Part shown: positions 26,966 through 37,429 of the stretch, one piece after another
How the letters are laid out: each line of letters opens with the position of its first letter
How positions within the stretch are numbered: position 1 is the first letter of the stretch
Assembly: GCF_900639865.1 (NCBI RefSeq)
Contig: NZ_CAAAHX010000006.1
Span: 186,001 to 250,000, forward strand
Source: Legionella gresilensis
Lineage (GTDB): Bacteria > Pseudomonadota > Gammaproteobacteria > Legionellales > Legionellaceae
Direction of reading: 5' to 3'
Length of the DNA stretch: 64,000 nucleotides
The notes under the pieces: generated by a model
Databases searched by the model: none
Told to the model about the DNA's origin: nothing
Seen by the model: the letters and a program-made list of their open reading frames with translations, nothing else
Position numbers and translations under genes: made by a program

Positions 26966-28051
26966 ATGCTTTATTGGTTAACGCAGTTAATACAAGGACA
27001 GTATCATGCGTTTCGAGTTTTTCAATACCTAACATTTCGGTCCATTTTAGCTGCTTTAACTGCACTCTTAGTTGGTCTTTTTTGTGGTCCTTTTATGATT
27101 AAGTGGCTTAGAAATTTACAGCTTGGTCAGGTCGTGCGTGAGGATGGCCCGCAGACTCATTTAACAAAAGCAGGTACTCCAACTATGGGCGGCGTACTTA
27201 TCCTTGTTGCAATCTCAGTAAGCTGCTTACTTTGGGGTGACTTAGAGGAGCCTTCATTATGGTTAGTATTACTAACGACTCTTGGATTTGGTATTGTCGG
27301 TTGGGTTGACGATTATCGCAAAGTCGTACGTAAAAATAGCAAAGGTTTACCAGGGCGTTGGAAGTATTTATGGCAATCCGTTATTGCAATAATTGCTATT
27401 GTGATTCTTTATTTTAGCTCTAGTATGCCCTTGCAGACTCAGCTTAGTATTCCTTTTTTTAAAAACTGGTTAGTTGATCTCGGATTATTTTTTCCGGTTT
27501 TAGCTTATTTCGTCATTGTAGGTAGTAGTAATGCAGTTAATCTAACAGATGGTTTGGATGGTTTAGCAATTGTACCTATAGTAATGGTGGCAGGAGCTTT
27601 AGGTATATTTGCCTATGCAAGTAGTAATAACGTTTATGCACATTATTTAGGAATTCCTTATTTAGCTAATATTGGTGAACTTACTATTTTCTGTTCAGCA
27701 ATTGTTGGTGCTGGTTTAGGTTTTCTTTGGTATAACACGTACCCAGCCCAAGTTTTTATGGGAGATGTTGGCTCCCTTGCCTTAGGTTCTGCTTTAGGCA
27801 TCATTGCTGTTATGGTTAGGCAAGAATTAGTGTTGTTAATCATGGGTGGTTTATTTGTGATTGAAACATTATCTGTAATCTTGCAAGTCGGCTACTTTAA
27901 ATATACGGGTGGAAAAAGATTATTTCGAATGGCTCCTCTTCATCATCATTTTGAACTTAAAGGCTGGACGGAGCCTAAGGTTATAGTACGCTTTTGGATT
28001 ATGACAGTCGTTTTTGTCTTATGTGGTTTAGCAACTTTAAAATTACGTTAG
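26966..28051 (+). CDS. mraY: Phospho-MurNAc-pentapeptide transferase
   Basis: Transfers phospho-MurNAc-pentapeptide to undecaprenyl phosphate, making lipid I at the inner membrane. 361 residues with about ten transmembrane helices, the same size as E. coli MraY. Signature segments are [20 protein letters not shown] with the catalytic Asp pair, [25 protein letters not shown] and [11 protein letters not shown] with the His triplet. CAAGAGGAAAAGAT precedes the ATG. The murD start is only 7 bases after its stop. Confidence 0.98.
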   Translation: MLYWLTQLIQGQYHAFRVFQYLTFRSILAALTALLVGLFCGPFMIKWLRNLQLGQVVREDGPQTHLTKAGTPTMGGVLILVAISVSCLLWGDLEEPSLWLVLLTTLGFGIVGWVDDYRKVVRKNSKGLPGRWKYLWQSVIAIIAIVILYFSSSMPLQTQLSIPFFKNWLVDLGLFFPVLAYFVIVGSSNAVNLTDGLDGLAIVPIVMVAGALGIFAYASSNNVYAHYLGIPYLANIGELTIFCSAIVGAGLGFLWYNTYPAQVFMGDVGSLALGSALGIIAVMVRQELVLLIMGGLFVIETLSVILQVGYFKYTGGKRLFRMAPLHHHFELKGWTEPKVIVRFWIMTVVFVLCGLATLKLR

Positions 28052-28058
28052 GTGAACA

Positions 28059-29405
28059 ATGACACAATCCATTTATCTAGTTGTAGGCCTAGGTAAAACA
28101 GGCCATTCTATTGCGAACTATTTACAACGCCGCAATTTACCTTTTATCTTCTATGACACCCGGAAAGAAGTAAATAATCTGCCTGAGTTTACACAACAAT
28201 TTCCTGGTGTTGAGATTTTTCTTAGTGATTTACCTCCAAGTATTTATCCTCAAATAAAAGAGATTATTGCAAGCCCAGGTGTGGCGCTTGATATTCCAGT
28301 TTTTACAGAAGCTCGAAATAGGGGTATTCCTATTATTGGTGATATAGAATGTTTTGCTCGGGAAGTTAATGCGCCTGTTATCGCTATAACGGGCACTAAT
28401 GGTAAATCCACTGTAACAACACTAGTAGGTGAAATAACTAAAGCAGCCGGATTAAACGTTGCTGTAGCTGGCAATATAGGATTACCAGTACTTGATCTGC
28501 TTGATGATAAGCAGCAATATGATTTATGGGTACTTGAGTTATCTAGTTTTCAATTAGATTTAACATATTCACTAGCACCCCTCGCTGCAACAATATTAAA
28601 TATTTCTCCAGATCATTTAGATAGGCATTTTAGTCTTGAAGCCTATCGCCAAGCAAAGCAACGAATATATCTAAAGGCTCAATTTTTAATTTACAATCGA
28701 GATGATGAACAAACCTATCCAGCTTCTGATATAAAAAATATTAACACTAATTTAGTTAATTTTGGCCTAGACAAGGCTACGACAGGAAATTGGGGTATAA
28801 TTTATAAAGATAATACTTATTTTTTAGCTAATGGTAATTTACCATTTCTGGCTGTCGATTTATTGCGCTTAGAAGGTAAACATAATTGGCAAAATGCTTT
28901 GGCTGCCTGCGCTTTATCTTTTGCCGCTGGGATAAATATGGAAGTAATGTCTTCTGTTTTAAAAACCTTTTCAGGCCTTTCTCACCGCTGCCAAAAGGTA
29001 AGGACATTAAATGGCGTTGATTGGGTAAATGATTCAAAAGGTACTAATATTGGAGCAACTATTTCCGCCATTTTAGGAATTGGTGGTGCTATACAGGGGA
29101 AAATAGTTTTAATTGCAGGAGGCTTAGGTAAGGGTGCTGATTTTAGTGAATTAAAAATACCTGTAATGAAATTTGTTCGTGCAGTGGTTCTTATAGGTAA
29201 AGATGCCGCTAAAATCGAGCAAGCGCTTGAAGGTGTTGTTCCTTCATTTCATGCTAAAAGCCTAGAACAAGCCATCAGTATTGCTTCTAAACAGGCTCAA
29301 TCTGGGGACGTAGTCTTATTATCTCCTGCTTGTGCCAGCCAAGATATGTTTCGTGATTTTAATCATCGTGGTGAAGTATTTACGAGTTTAGTAGAGGAAT
29401 TATGA
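28059..29405 (+). CDS. murD: UDP-MurNAc-L-alanine--D-glutamate ligase
   Basis: Adds D-glutamate to UDP-MurNAc-L-alanine in the cytosol. 448 residues. N-terminal dinucleotide-like loop LVVGLGKTGHSIA, SPGVALDIP, ATP loop ITGTNGKSTVTT near residue 112, NISPDHLDRH and WVNDSKGTN are all standard MurD blocks. A TTAGGTGA ribosome binding site lies between mraY and its ATG. Its stop overlaps the ftsW start (ATGA), showing translational coupling. Confidence 0.97.
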   Translation: MTQSIYLVVGLGKTGHSIANYLQRRNLPFIFYDTRKEVNNLPEFTQQFPGVEIFLSDLPPSIYPQIKEIIASPGVALDIPVFTEARNRGIPIIGDIECFAREVNAPVIAITGTNGKSTVTTLVGEITKAAGLNVAVAGNIGLPVLDLLDDKQQYDLWVLELSSFQLDLTYSLAPLAATILNISPDHLDRHFSLEAYRQAKQRIYLKAQFLIYNRDDEQTYPASDIKNINTNLVNFGLDKATTGNWGIIYKDNTYFLANGNLPFLAVDLLRLEGKHNWQNALAACALSFAAGINMEVMSSVLKTFSGLSHRCQKVRTLNGVDWVNDSKGTNIGATISAILGIGGAIQGKIVLIAGGLGKGADFSELKIPVMKFVRAVVLIGKDAAKIEQALEGVVPSFHAKSLEQAISIASKQAQSGDVVLLSPACASQDMFRDFNHRGEVFTSLVEEL

Positions 29406-30583
29406 TTATGCAGCCACGTCATTACACTCAGCGAGGTAAGCCAACGCATAAGCCATTATCTCTTTACGACAAGTGGTTAATGAGCGCGGTACTTGGATTA
29501 ATTATTATTGGCCTTATGATGGTTGCCTCAAGTTCTGTTATGGTTTCAACTAAATACTATCATAACCCTTTTCATTTCCTCATTCGCCAGTTTGTATTTC
29601 TTTTTGCAGGCTTTTTTATTGCTTTGGTTATTATGCGCATAGATAGTAGCGTTTGGGAAAGAAGTAGTATGCCGTTACTCTTTATCTGCTTGATGATGTT
29701 AGTTGCTGTTTTAATTCCGGGTATTGGTCATACAGTAAATGGAAGTCGTAGATGGTTATCATTGGGTCCTATTGGTATTCAAGTTTCTGAACTCACTAAA
29801 CTAATCATGATTTTTTATGTGGCGGGTTATTTAGTTAGACAGCAGAAAACCGTGGAAAAATCTATTTTTGGTTTTATTAAACCGATGATCATTTTAAGTT
29901 TAATTGCTTTTTTGCTTTTACTCGAACCGGACTTTGGTGCGACAGTAGTCATTGCTGGAACTGTTATGGCTATGTTATTTTTAGCAGGCGTAAAATTGCG
30001 TTATTATTTAGGTTTGCTTATAGTTGTAGTTTGTTGCTTAGCTATGTTGGCTGTTTCGTCTCCTTATCGGGTTGCTCGTTTAACAGCTTTTCTTGATCCA
30101 TGGGCAGATCAATTTAATAGCGGATATCAATTAACTCAATCTTTAATCGCTTTCGGACGAGGTGGCTGGTTTGGTGTAGGATTGGGCGATAGCGTACAAA
30201 AATTATTTTATTTACCTGAGGCTCATACTGATTTTCTATTTGCTGTGCTGGCTGAAGAGTTAGGTCTCTTTGGAGCTCTTTTGGTCTTAGTTCTCTATAG
30301 TATATTGGTATTTAGAGGTTTATCAATTGGTTATACCGCCTATAGTCAGGAGAGATTCTTTGCTGCTTTCACGGCTTACGGTTTGACTTTTTGGCTAGGT
30401 TTACAAGCAGCTATTAATATGGGCGTAAATTCAGGGTTGCTACCAACAAAGGGATTAACACTGCCAATGTTAAGTTATGGAGGCGCTAGTGTGGTAGTTA
30501 ATTGTATGGTCATTGCTTTATTATTACGTATTGATCATGAGAATCGTTGGCAATCACTAGGATTGCGATCGCCGACTTCATAA
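29402..30583 (+). CDS. ftsW: Septal glycosyltransferase FtsW (SEDS family)
   Basis: SEDS-family peptidoglycan glycosyltransferase that works with FtsI at the division septum. 393 residues, about ten transmembrane helices. The loop GIGHTVNGSRRWLSLGPIGI and the C-terminal GLLPTKGLTLPMLSYGGAS are the SEDS signatures; LEPDFGATVVI carries the conserved Asp. The start overlaps the murD stop; a second ATG two codons on (29408) is an equal candidate. The GTG of murC follows after 12 bases, leaving no room for murG. Confidence 0.97.
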   Translation: MIMQPRHYTQRGKPTHKPLSLYDKWLMSAVLGLIIIGLMMVASSSVMVSTKYYHNPFHFLIRQFVFLFAGFFIALVIMRIDSSVWERSSMPLLFICLMMLVAVLIPGIGHTVNGSRRWLSLGPIGIQVSELTKLIMIFYVAGYLVRQQKTVEKSIFGFIKPMIILSLIAFLLLLEPDFGATVVIAGTVMAMLFLAGVKLRYYLGLLIVVVCCLAMLAVSSPYRVARLTAFLDPWADQFNSGYQLTQSLIAFGRGGWFGVGLGDSVQKLFYLPEAHTDFLFAVLAEELGLFGALLVLVLYSILVFRGLSIGYTAYSQERFFAAFTAYGLTFWLGLQAAINMGVNSGLLPTKGLTLPMLSYGGASVVVNCMVIALLLRIDHENRWQSLGLRSPTS

Positions 30584-30595
30584 AAGGGGAATGTT

Positions 30596-32017
30596 GTGGA
30601 AAGCTTAGGACATTTTTTCTCGCCAAGGATGAGGCGTGTAAAGCAAATTCATTTTGTTGGTATTGGTGGTGCAGGCATGTGTGGTATCGCCGAAGTTTTA
30701 CATAATGATGGGTATCAAATTACAGGCTCTGATCTGAATGAAAATCGTACTGTTCAACATTTACAAGCATTAGGTATTAAAATCTTTATTGGCCACCAAG
30801 CTCAAAATGTTGAGAATGCTGATGTTATTGTGCGATCAACAGCTATTGAGGCTGATAATCCAGAAATCTGTGCTGCTTATGAGCAACATATTCCAGTTAT
30901 TCCACGTGCAGCTATGCTCGCTGAGTTAATGCGCTTTCGTTATGGAATTGCTATTGCAGGAACTCATGGTAAGACAACAACAACAAGTTTAGTGAGTAGT
31001 TTATTGTGTGAAGGAGGTTATGATCCTAGCTTCATTATTGGTGGTAAATTAAATAGCTGTGGTACGAATGCCAAATTAGGAAAATCAGCTTATTTAGTCG
31101 CTGAAGCAGATGAAAGCGATGCTTCGTTTCTGCAATTAAAACCTATGATGGCAGTAGTAACCAATATTGATGCTGATCATATGGGGACATATAATAATAA
31201 TTTTGATAACTTACGAAATACTTTTATTGAATTTTTGCATCATTTACCTTTTTATGGTTTGGCAGTGGTTTGCCTTGAAGATGAAGAAGTAAGAAATATA
31301 CTGCCAGCAATTGAGCGGCCTACCTTAACTTATGGCTTTTGTGAAGAGGCCGATTATCGAGCTTTAAACTGGACACAAAACGGTCTTTTAAGTGAGTTTA
31401 CTGTGCAAAGGCCAAAATCCTTTCAACCTTTAGCAATTAAATTTCAATGGCCTGGGCGCCATAATGTTTTAAATGCGCTAGCAGCAATTGCTATAGCAAC
31501 AGAGCTAGGAGTTGATGATAATGCTATTGTGCAAGGCTTGCTAAAATTTCAAGGTGTTGGTCGTCGCTTTCAAATACTAGGAGAGAGACAATTTGAAAAA
31601 GGCAAAGCCATTATTGTAGATGATTATGGTCATCATCCAAAAGAGATTCTTTCTACTCTTGAAACCTTTCGTCAGGTTTGGCCTAACAAACGCTTAATAC
31701 ATGTTTTTCAACCTCATCGTTATACACGCACTCAGGCTTTATTTGAGCAGTTTATCAATGCTTTAAGCTTTGCAGATCAATTATTATTATTAGATATTTA
31801 TTCAGCTGGTGAAACATCGATTCCGGAAATTACAAGTCAGGCTTTACTGCAGCAAATACATTTAACTCGTCCAAATGCTAAGCTTGTTAACGAAGGGAAT
31901 CTTAGGCAGACATTAGACGAATTAATTACAGCAGATGATGTCATTTTGATGCAAGGAGCAGGAAGTGTAGGGCAGTTAGCTATCAATTTAATGCAAACTT
32001 CACGAGAAACAGCATGA
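30596..32017 (+). CDS. murC: UDP-N-acetylmuramate--L-alanine ligase
   Basis: Adds the first amino acid, L-alanine, to UDP-MurNAc. 473 residues starting at a GTG behind AAAAGGGGA; an ATG at 30591 is out of frame and runs to a stop within six codons, so the GTG is favoured. FVGIGGAGMCGIAEVL is the N-terminal UDP-binding loop, AGTHGKTTTTS the ATP loop near residue 125, and DDYGHHPKEI and FQPHRYTRT are C-terminal family blocks. Its stop overlaps the murB start (ATGA). Confidence 0.97.
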   Translation: MESLGHFFSPRMRRVKQIHFVGIGGAGMCGIAEVLHNDGYQITGSDLNENRTVQHLQALGIKIFIGHQAQNVENADVIVRSTAIEADNPEICAAYEQHIPVIPRAAMLAELMRFRYGIAIAGTHGKTTTTSLVSSLLCEGGYDPSFIIGGKLNSCGTNAKLGKSAYLVAEADESDASFLQLKPMMAVVTNIDADHMGTYNNNFDNLRNTFIEFLHHLPFYGLAVVCLEDEEVRNILPAIERPTLTYGFCEEADYRALNWTQNGLLSEFTVQRPKSFQPLAIKFQWPGRHNVLNALAAIAIATELGVDDNAIVQGLLKFQGVGRRFQILGERQFEKGKAIIVDDYGHHPKEILSTLETFRQVWPNKRLIHVFQPHRYTRTQALFEQFINALSFADQLLLLDIYSAGETSIPEITSQALLQQIHLTRPNAKLVNEGNLRQTLDELITADDVILMQGAGSVGQLAINLMQTSRETA

Positions 32018-32928
32018 ACAATATTAATCTAGTTTCTGAAGATAAAGTGGATTATCAAGGTAAATTGCTATTTAATGAATCATTAGCTTCGTATACAACT
32101 TGGCGTGTAGGTGGTATAGCAAAGCAATTATATAAACCTATTAACATAAATGATTTAGCTTTATTTTTACAGCAGTTGCCCGCAGATGAGCCTATTGTTT
32201 GGCTAGGTTTAGGTAGTAATTCCTTAATTAGAGATAGTGGTTTTGCTGGTACCGTTATACTAACTCAAGGCTGTTTAAAAGAAATACAAATAGTTGATGA
32301 TAATTTAATTCGTGTTGAAGCAGGCGTTTCTTGTGCGACGATGGCAAGGTTTTGTGCACGCAATAATTTTTCCGGCGGTGAATTTTGGGCTGGTATCCCA
32401 GGAACTATGGGTGGTGCTTTGCGCATGAATGCTGGTTGTTTTGGTAGTGAAACATGGGAATCAGTTGTAGAAGTAGAAACTATAAATCGCCAGGGCATAA
32501 AGCGTAAACGTAAACCAGAAGAATTTTCTGTTTCTTATCGACATGTTAATGGTTTAGATGAGGAAGAGTGGTTTACCGCTGCGACTTGTAAATTAGTACC
32601 CGGAGAAAAAGAACGTTCTCTCCAGCTTATTAAAGAATTGTTAACACATCGAGCAAATACTCAACCGACAAATGAATATAATTGTGGCTCAGTATTTAGA
32701 AATCCGCCAGGCAATTATGCAGCAAAACTTATTGAATCTTGTGGTCTTAAAGGCAGAAAACTCGGTGGCGCAACGGTGTCAATAAAGCATGCAAATTTTA
32801 TTATTAATCAAGAGGGGCAAGCAACAGCGCAGGATATTGAATCTTTAATTAACTTAATTCGTGATACTGTTAATCAACAAACCTCAATTGAACTTATCCG
32901 AGAAGTACATATCATTGGAGACCATTAA
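32014..32928 (+). CDS. murB: UDP-N-acetylenolpyruvoylglucosamine reductase
   Basis: FAD enzyme that reduces the enolpyruvyl group to give UDP-MurNAc. 304 residues, so a type II MurB without the extra loop of the 342-residue E. coli enzyme. FAD-binding segment [20 protein letters not shown], substrate segment [15 protein letters not shown], and the active-site Ser in [11 protein letters not shown] are visible. It overlaps murC by 4 bases at the front and shares a TAATG overlap with ddl at its end. Confidence 0.96.
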   Translation: MNNINLVSEDKVDYQGKLLFNESLASYTTWRVGGIAKQLYKPININDLALFLQQLPADEPIVWLGLGSNSLIRDSGFAGTVILTQGCLKEIQIVDDNLIRVEAGVSCATMARFCARNNFSGGEFWAGIPGTMGGALRMNAGCFGSETWESVVEVETINRQGIKRKRKPEEFSVSYRHVNGLDEEEWFTAATCKLVPGEKERSLQLIKELLTHRANTQPTNEYNCGSVFRNPPGNYAAKLIESCGLKGRKLGGATVSIKHANFIINQEGQATAQDIESLINLIRDTVNQQTSIELIREVHIIGDH

Positions 32929-34025
32929 TGTCGAAACTTCTTAATCTAGCTCTTTTATATGGCGGTAAATCAGGTGAGCATGAAATCTCTTTAATTTCTG
33001 CCGCATCGGTACTGGCTGAGCTTGATAGCAGTAAATATAATATTATCCCTATAGGAATGGATAAAGAAGGACGTTTTTACTTAAATAATTATCAAGATTT
33101 ATTAGCATTTAAAGAAAGCCTGCCTGTTATAACGCCTCACTCTAAACCAATTCCAAATTTCCTTATGGATGGTCGCCCAGCGATTGATGTTGATGTCGTT
33201 TTCCCAGTTGTGCATGGGCCTTTATACGAAGATGGATGTTTGCAAGGTTTATTGGAACTTGCTGGTATTGCCTATGTTGGTTGCGATGTATTAACTTCAG
33301 CAATTGGCATGGATAAAGATATGACGAGACGGATTTTAAGTACCTACCCTAATATCCATTATGCTCGCTATCAAGTATTGTCTTGGTATACTAACGATGC
33401 TGAGAGGCAAAGTTTTTGTGAAAAAGTGAGCAATGAATTAGGATGGCCTTTATTTGTTAAGCCCTGCTCACTTGGGTCAAGCGTAGGTACTCATAAAGTA
33501 AATAACTTAGATCAACTAACTTCAGCAGTTGCAGATGCATTACGCTATGATGAAGAAATTATTGTTGAAGAATATATTAAGGGGCGTGAAATTGAGCTTG
33601 CTGTGCTCGAAAATGAAAAACCTAATAGCGTACCTAAAGTTAGTATTGCTGGTGAAATTAAAGTTTATCATCCAGATGGTTTTTATTCTTACACAGCTAA
33701 ATATTTAGAGAGTCATCAAACAGAATTAGCGGTGCCTGCAAATTTAAATGCAGAAATTTTAAGTCAATTACAGACAATAGCAGCAGATATTTTTACCTAC
33801 TTAAAATGTAAGGGAATGGCTCGTATTGATTTTTTTGTTGATGAAGAAACAGGTAAAATTTATTTTAATGAAGTAAATACATTACCTGGTTTTACGTCAA
33901 TTAGTATGTATCCTAAATTATGGCAAGCAAGTGGTTTAACTTATCCTGCCTTATTAGATCAACTAATTAATTTAGCAATGATACATCAGAATTGTCGAAA
34001 AAATTTAATAACTAATTATCAATAA
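32928..34025 (+). CDS. ddl: D-alanine--D-alanine ligase
   Basis: Joins two D-alanines with ATP, giving the substrate of MurF. 365 residues, ATP-grasp fold. The N-terminal [37 protein letters not shown], the ATP-grasp [15 protein letters not shown], and the metal site with RIDFFV and [17 protein letters not shown] are all in order. At 365 residues it is closer to the DdlA length (about 364) than DdlB (306), although it sits in the DdlB position of the division cluster. One-base overlap with murB. Confidence 0.95.
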   Translation: MSKLLNLALLYGGKSGEHEISLISAASVLAELDSSKYNIIPIGMDKEGRFYLNNYQDLLAFKESLPVITPHSKPIPNFLMDGRPAIDVDVVFPVVHGPLYEDGCLQGLLELAGIAYVGCDVLTSAIGMDKDMTRRILSTYPNIHYARYQVLSWYTNDAERQSFCEKVSNELGWPLFVKPCSLGSSVGTHKVNNLDQLTSAVADALRYDEEIIVEEYIKGREIELAVLENEKPNSVPKVSIAGEIKVYHPDGFYSYTAKYLESHQTELAVPANLNAEILSQLQTIAADIFTYLKCKGMARIDFFVDEETGKIYFNEVNTLPGFTSISMYPKLWQASGLTYPALLDQLINLAMIHQNCRKNLITNYQ

Positions 34026-34091
34026 GCCGTTGAATTTTATTACTTTTCGATAAGTAATAATCCTTAAAAATAATAATAGGCAAGGTAAAAA

Positions 34092-34811
34092 ATGGGTGCA
34101 TATAAGGGGCAATTACGTTATGTAAGTTTACTAACTTTTTTGATTCTTTGTGCCCTTTGTCTTATGGCTCGCTTAATTTATTTATTTCTTGCTGACCCAC
34201 AACGTTTTCCAATTAACACTGTTAAAATTGCAGCTGCTTATAATCATATTTCTCATAAACAACTCGAGTCTACTTTAGAAAAATTTAGTGACGCTAGCTT
34301 TTTTTCATTGCCTGTTGGCCCCTTACATACAGCCTTATCGTCGCTGGCTTGGGTTAAGAGTGTTCAGATAGAGAGGGTATGGCCAGACACTTTAAAAATT
34401 AAATTAATTGAAAAAAAACCTATTGCAGTTTGGAACAATATGATGATGACTGCAGAAGGTGAAATTTTTGATGGTGGAAGCGAAATAATAGGCACTTCGT
34501 TGCCACAATTAAAAGGACCTAAGAATCAGCATCAACAAGTCTTACAAGTTTATAAAAAAATGAGTAAGATATTAAATAATTATGAATTAAATGCAACAGT
34601 ATTAGAGTGGCGTAATAATGGTGCTTGGGAGCTTACGCTCTCTAATGGGATTCAGTTGCGATTGGGTAAACGCGATCTTGAAACAAGAATAAACCGATTC
34701 TGTAAGGCATATCCTGCCGTTTTTGCAGGCGTTTTATCAGATAAGCCAGAACAAATGGCGAGCGTTGATTTACGTTATCCGCGTGGTATGGCGGTGCAAT
34801 GGAGAAAATGA
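34092..34811 (+). CDS. ftsQ: Cell division protein FtsQ
   Basis: Bitopic inner-membrane protein linking early and late divisome parts. 239 residues: short cytosolic head, transmembrane helix about 12-32 (LLTFLILCALCLMARLIYLFL), then a POTRA domain beginning FPINTVKIAAAYNHI and containing SLAWVKSVQIERVWPDTLKI, and the C-terminal FtsQ domain ending VDLRYPRGMAVQWR. That last phrase is a strong family mark. AAGGTAAAAA precedes the ATG. ftsA follows after 10 bases. Confidence 0.95.
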   Translation: MGAYKGQLRYVSLLTFLILCALCLMARLIYLFLADPQRFPINTVKIAAAYNHISHKQLESTLEKFSDASFFSLPVGPLHTALSSLAWVKSVQIERVWPDTLKIKLIEKKPIAVWNNMMMTAEGEIFDGGSEIIGTSLPQLKGPKNQHQQVLQVYKKMSKILNNYELNATVLEWRNNGAWELTLSNGIQLRLGKRDLETRINRFCKAYPAVFAGVLSDKPEQMASVDLRYPRGMAVQWRK

Positions 34812-34821
34812 CGGAAAGATA

Positions 34822-36060
34822 ATGGCTAAAAAATCAGAAAGAAATATCATCACCGGTTTAGATATCGGTACCTCCAAAGTTGTTGCTTTAATAGGTGAAG
34901 TAACACAAGATGGTGTTATTGAAATTATCGGTATAGGTCGTCATCCCTCCCGTGGGTTAAAACGAGGCGTCGTTGTCGATATTGAAGCAACAGTTAACTC
35001 AATTCAACGGGCTGTACAAGAAGCCGAGCTTATGGCAGGTTGTGAAGTACGTACGGTTTATGCTGGTATCGCCGGTAGTCACATACGCAGCTTAAATTCG
35101 CATGGAATTGTTGCTATACGTGATCATGAAGTTTCTTTAGCTGATGTTGAGCGCGTTATTGAAGCAGCGAAGGCAGTTGTGATTCCAGCTGACCAGAAAA
35201 TATTACATATCCTTCCCCAAGAATTTATTATTGATAATCAAGGCAGTATACGTGAGCCTGCTGGTATGGCAGGTGTACGTCTGGAAGCGCGAGTTCACAT
35301 TGTGACTGGTGCAGTAAGTGCTGCGCAAAATATTGCTAAATGTGTAAGACGCTGCGGCTTAGATGTAAATGATATTATTCTTGAGCAGTTAGCTTCAAGT
35401 CATGCCGTATTGACAGAAGATGAAAAAGAGCTTGGTGTGTGCTTGATTGATATTGGTGGCGGTACGACCGATATTGCTGTGTTTGCAGGAGGCGCAATTC
35501 AACATACTGCCGTAATTCCTATTGCAGGTGATCAGGTAACAAATGATATTGCTATGGCCTTGCGTACACCAACCAAAGCAGCGGAAGCCATTAAAGTAAA
35601 ACATGCTTGCGCTATGCCCGAATTAGCAAGTGATAATGAAATGATTGAGGTTATGAGTGTAAATGAGCGTCCAGGACGTAAAATATCTGCTAAATCGCTT
35701 GCTGAAGTTGTTTCTGCCCGTTATGAAGAATTATTTTACCTTGTCAGAAATGAATTAATTCGTAGTGGTTTTGAAGATAGAATTGCTGCAGGTATGGTCA
35801 TGACTGGTGGTGGTGCCAGTGTACAAGGTGGCATGGAGCTGGCTGAAATGTGCTTTGCAATGCCTGTTCGTCATGGTTGTGCACATCATATAGCTGGTTT
35901 GGCTGAAGCGACCACAAATCCTGCTTTATCAACAGGGGTGGGGTTACTATTACATGGTTATAAGCAGCAATATGAAGGTGGCTATAATACGCCTATTTTA
36001 AATGATACAAGTAAAAGTGTATGGTCGCGAATGCGTGATTGGTTTCAAGGTAATTTTTAA
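34822..36060 (+). CDS. ftsA: Cell division protein FtsA
   Basis: Actin-like ATPase that anchors FtsZ to the membrane. The start is 34822 (MAKKSERNIITGLDIGTSKV), behind ACGGAAAG, giving 412 residues; the longer frame from 34723 overlaps ftsQ and is not family-like. ATP-site phosphate loops GLDIGTSKV and CLIDIGGGTTDIAVF, the 1C domain in the first third, and a C-terminal amphipathic membrane helix (SVWSRMRDWFQGNF) are visible. Confidence 0.97.
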   Translation: MAKKSERNIITGLDIGTSKVVALIGEVTQDGVIEIIGIGRHPSRGLKRGVVVDIEATVNSIQRAVQEAELMAGCEVRTVYAGIAGSHIRSLNSHGIVAIRDHEVSLADVERVIEAAKAVVIPADQKILHILPQEFIIDNQGSIREPAGMAGVRLEARVHIVTGAVSAAQNIAKCVRRCGLDVNDIILEQLASSHAVLTEDEKELGVCLIDIGGGTTDIAVFAGGAIQHTAVIPIAGDQVTNDIAMALRTPTKAAEAIKVKHACAMPELASDNEMIEVMSVNERPGRKISAKSLAEVVSARYEELFYLVRNELIRSGFEDRIAAGMVMTGGGASVQGGMELAEMCFAMPVRHGCAHHIAGLAEATTNPALSTGVGLLLHGYKQQYEGGYNTPILNDTSKSVWSRMRDWFQGNF

Positions 36061-36135
36061 CTTAATTCTTGTAACTACAGTACAAATTAAAGAATTAAGT
36101 TTAACAAATAGATAGAATTTAGAGGAGAGGCAGTA

Positions 36136-37317
36136 ATGTTTGAATTGACGCAATGCCAGGAAAACAGTGCCATTATAAAAGTAGTAGGCGTAGGCGGTGG
36201 CGGTGGGAACGCACTTGAACACATGGTCAGCGAAAATATTGATGGCGTAGAGTTTATCTGCGCAAATACAGATGCACAAGCCTTAAAAAATTCAAGTGCT
36301 AAAATTCATATTCAATTAGGTGAAGAATTAACTAAAGGATTGGGCGCCGGCGCTAACCCTAAAATTGGCCGTGAAGCAGCCGAAGAAGATAAAGAGAGAA
36401 TTCGAGAGGTGCTTGAAGGCGCAGATATGGTATTTATTACAGCTGGTATGGGAGGCGGTACTGGTACAGGAGCGGCGCCTGTGTTCGCTGAAGTTGCTAA
36501 AGAGCTTGATATCTTGACTGTAGCTGTAGTTACTAAACCATTTTCGTTTGAAGGAAAACAACGCGCTCTTGCTGCAGAAGATGGCATTCGACGCTTAGCA
36601 GAGCATGTTGATTCTCTAATTACTATACCTAATAATAAATTATTAAGTGTTTTAGGTAAAAACATTACCCTCTTAAATGCTTTTAAAGCCGCTAATAATG
36701 TGTTACTTGGTGCTGTTAAAGGGATAGCTGATTTAATTACACGCCCTGGTTTAATCAATGTCGATTTCGCTGACGTACGCACCGTCATGTCTGAAATGGG
36801 AATGGCTATGATGGGAACTGGTAGTGCGACTGGCGAGCAACGTGCTCGGCAAGCGGCCGAAGCAGCCATTGCATCTCCCTTATTAGAAGACGTTAATTTT
36901 TCTGGTGCTAAAGGTATATTAGTTAATATTACCGCTGGATTGAATATGTCTATAGGTGAATTTGAAGAAGTAGGTGACGTTGTTAAAGAATTTATTTCTG
37001 ATGACGCTACAGTTGTAGTAGGGACTGTTATTGATCCTGATATGACAGATGAAATGCGTGTTACAGTGATTGTGACAGGGTTAGGTGGTAATGAGCGAGG
37101 AAGGGCGCAAGTAGGCAATTCTAAGGCAAGGATGAATGAATCAACGAGAATGGATGGTTCATTAGATTATCATCAATTAGATAGGCCTGCAGTGATGCGT
37201 AAACAAGCGTCAATTACATCAACACCTGCCAAAAAAGCGACTGAGGCTACTGTGCAAGATGTTGATTATTTAGATATTCCGGCTTTTTTACGTCGGCAAG
37301 AGGAAAGGATTGATTAA
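36136..37317 (+). CDS. ftsZ: Cell division protein FtsZ
   Basis: Tubulin-like GTPase that forms the division ring. 393 residues. The GTP loop [13 protein letters not shown] is at about residues 17-30 and the tubulin signature [20 protein letters not shown] near 105. The last residues ([12 protein letters not shown]) are the conserved C-terminal peptide that binds FtsA and ZipA, both also encoded here. GAGGAGAGG precedes the ATG. A long antisense frame (36312-37118) is only a shadow of the codon pattern. Confidence 0.98.
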   Translation: MFELTQCQENSAIIKVVGVGGGGGNALEHMVSENIDGVEFICANTDAQALKNSSAKIHIQLGEELTKGLGAGANPKIGREAAEEDKERIREVLEGADMVFITAGMGGGTGTGAAPVFAEVAKELDILTVAVVTKPFSFEGKQRALAAEDGIRRLAEHVDSLITIPNNKLLSVLGKNITLLNAFKAANNVLLGAVKGIADLITRPGLINVDFADVRTVMSEMGMAMMGTGSATGEQRARQAAEAAIASPLLEDVNFSGAKGILVNITAGLNMSIGEFEEVGDVVKEFISDDATVVVGTVIDPDMTDEMRVTVIVTGLGGNERGRAQVGNSKARMNESTRMDGSLDYHQLDRPAVMRKQASITSTPAKKATEATVQDVDYLDIPAFLRRQEERID

Positions 37318-37429
37318 AGTTGCGGTATGAGCCGCGCTTTAAAATTAAGAAATTAGACTAGTTAAAAAATTTTTGCTATTCTGGAACTGTCTGTTGCCTA
37401 AAATAGGTTATCAATAAGGTGATCGCCGA

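Noticed and set aside
34723-34821. 33-residue N-terminal extension of FtsA
   Set aside because: It overlaps ftsQ in another frame and lacks a ribosome binding site; the ATG at 34822 has one and matches the family.
36312-37118. 268-codon open frame antisense to ftsZ
   Set aside because: It is Ser/Thr/Pro/Ala-rich nonsense caused by ftsZ codon usage, with no family features or ribosome binding site.
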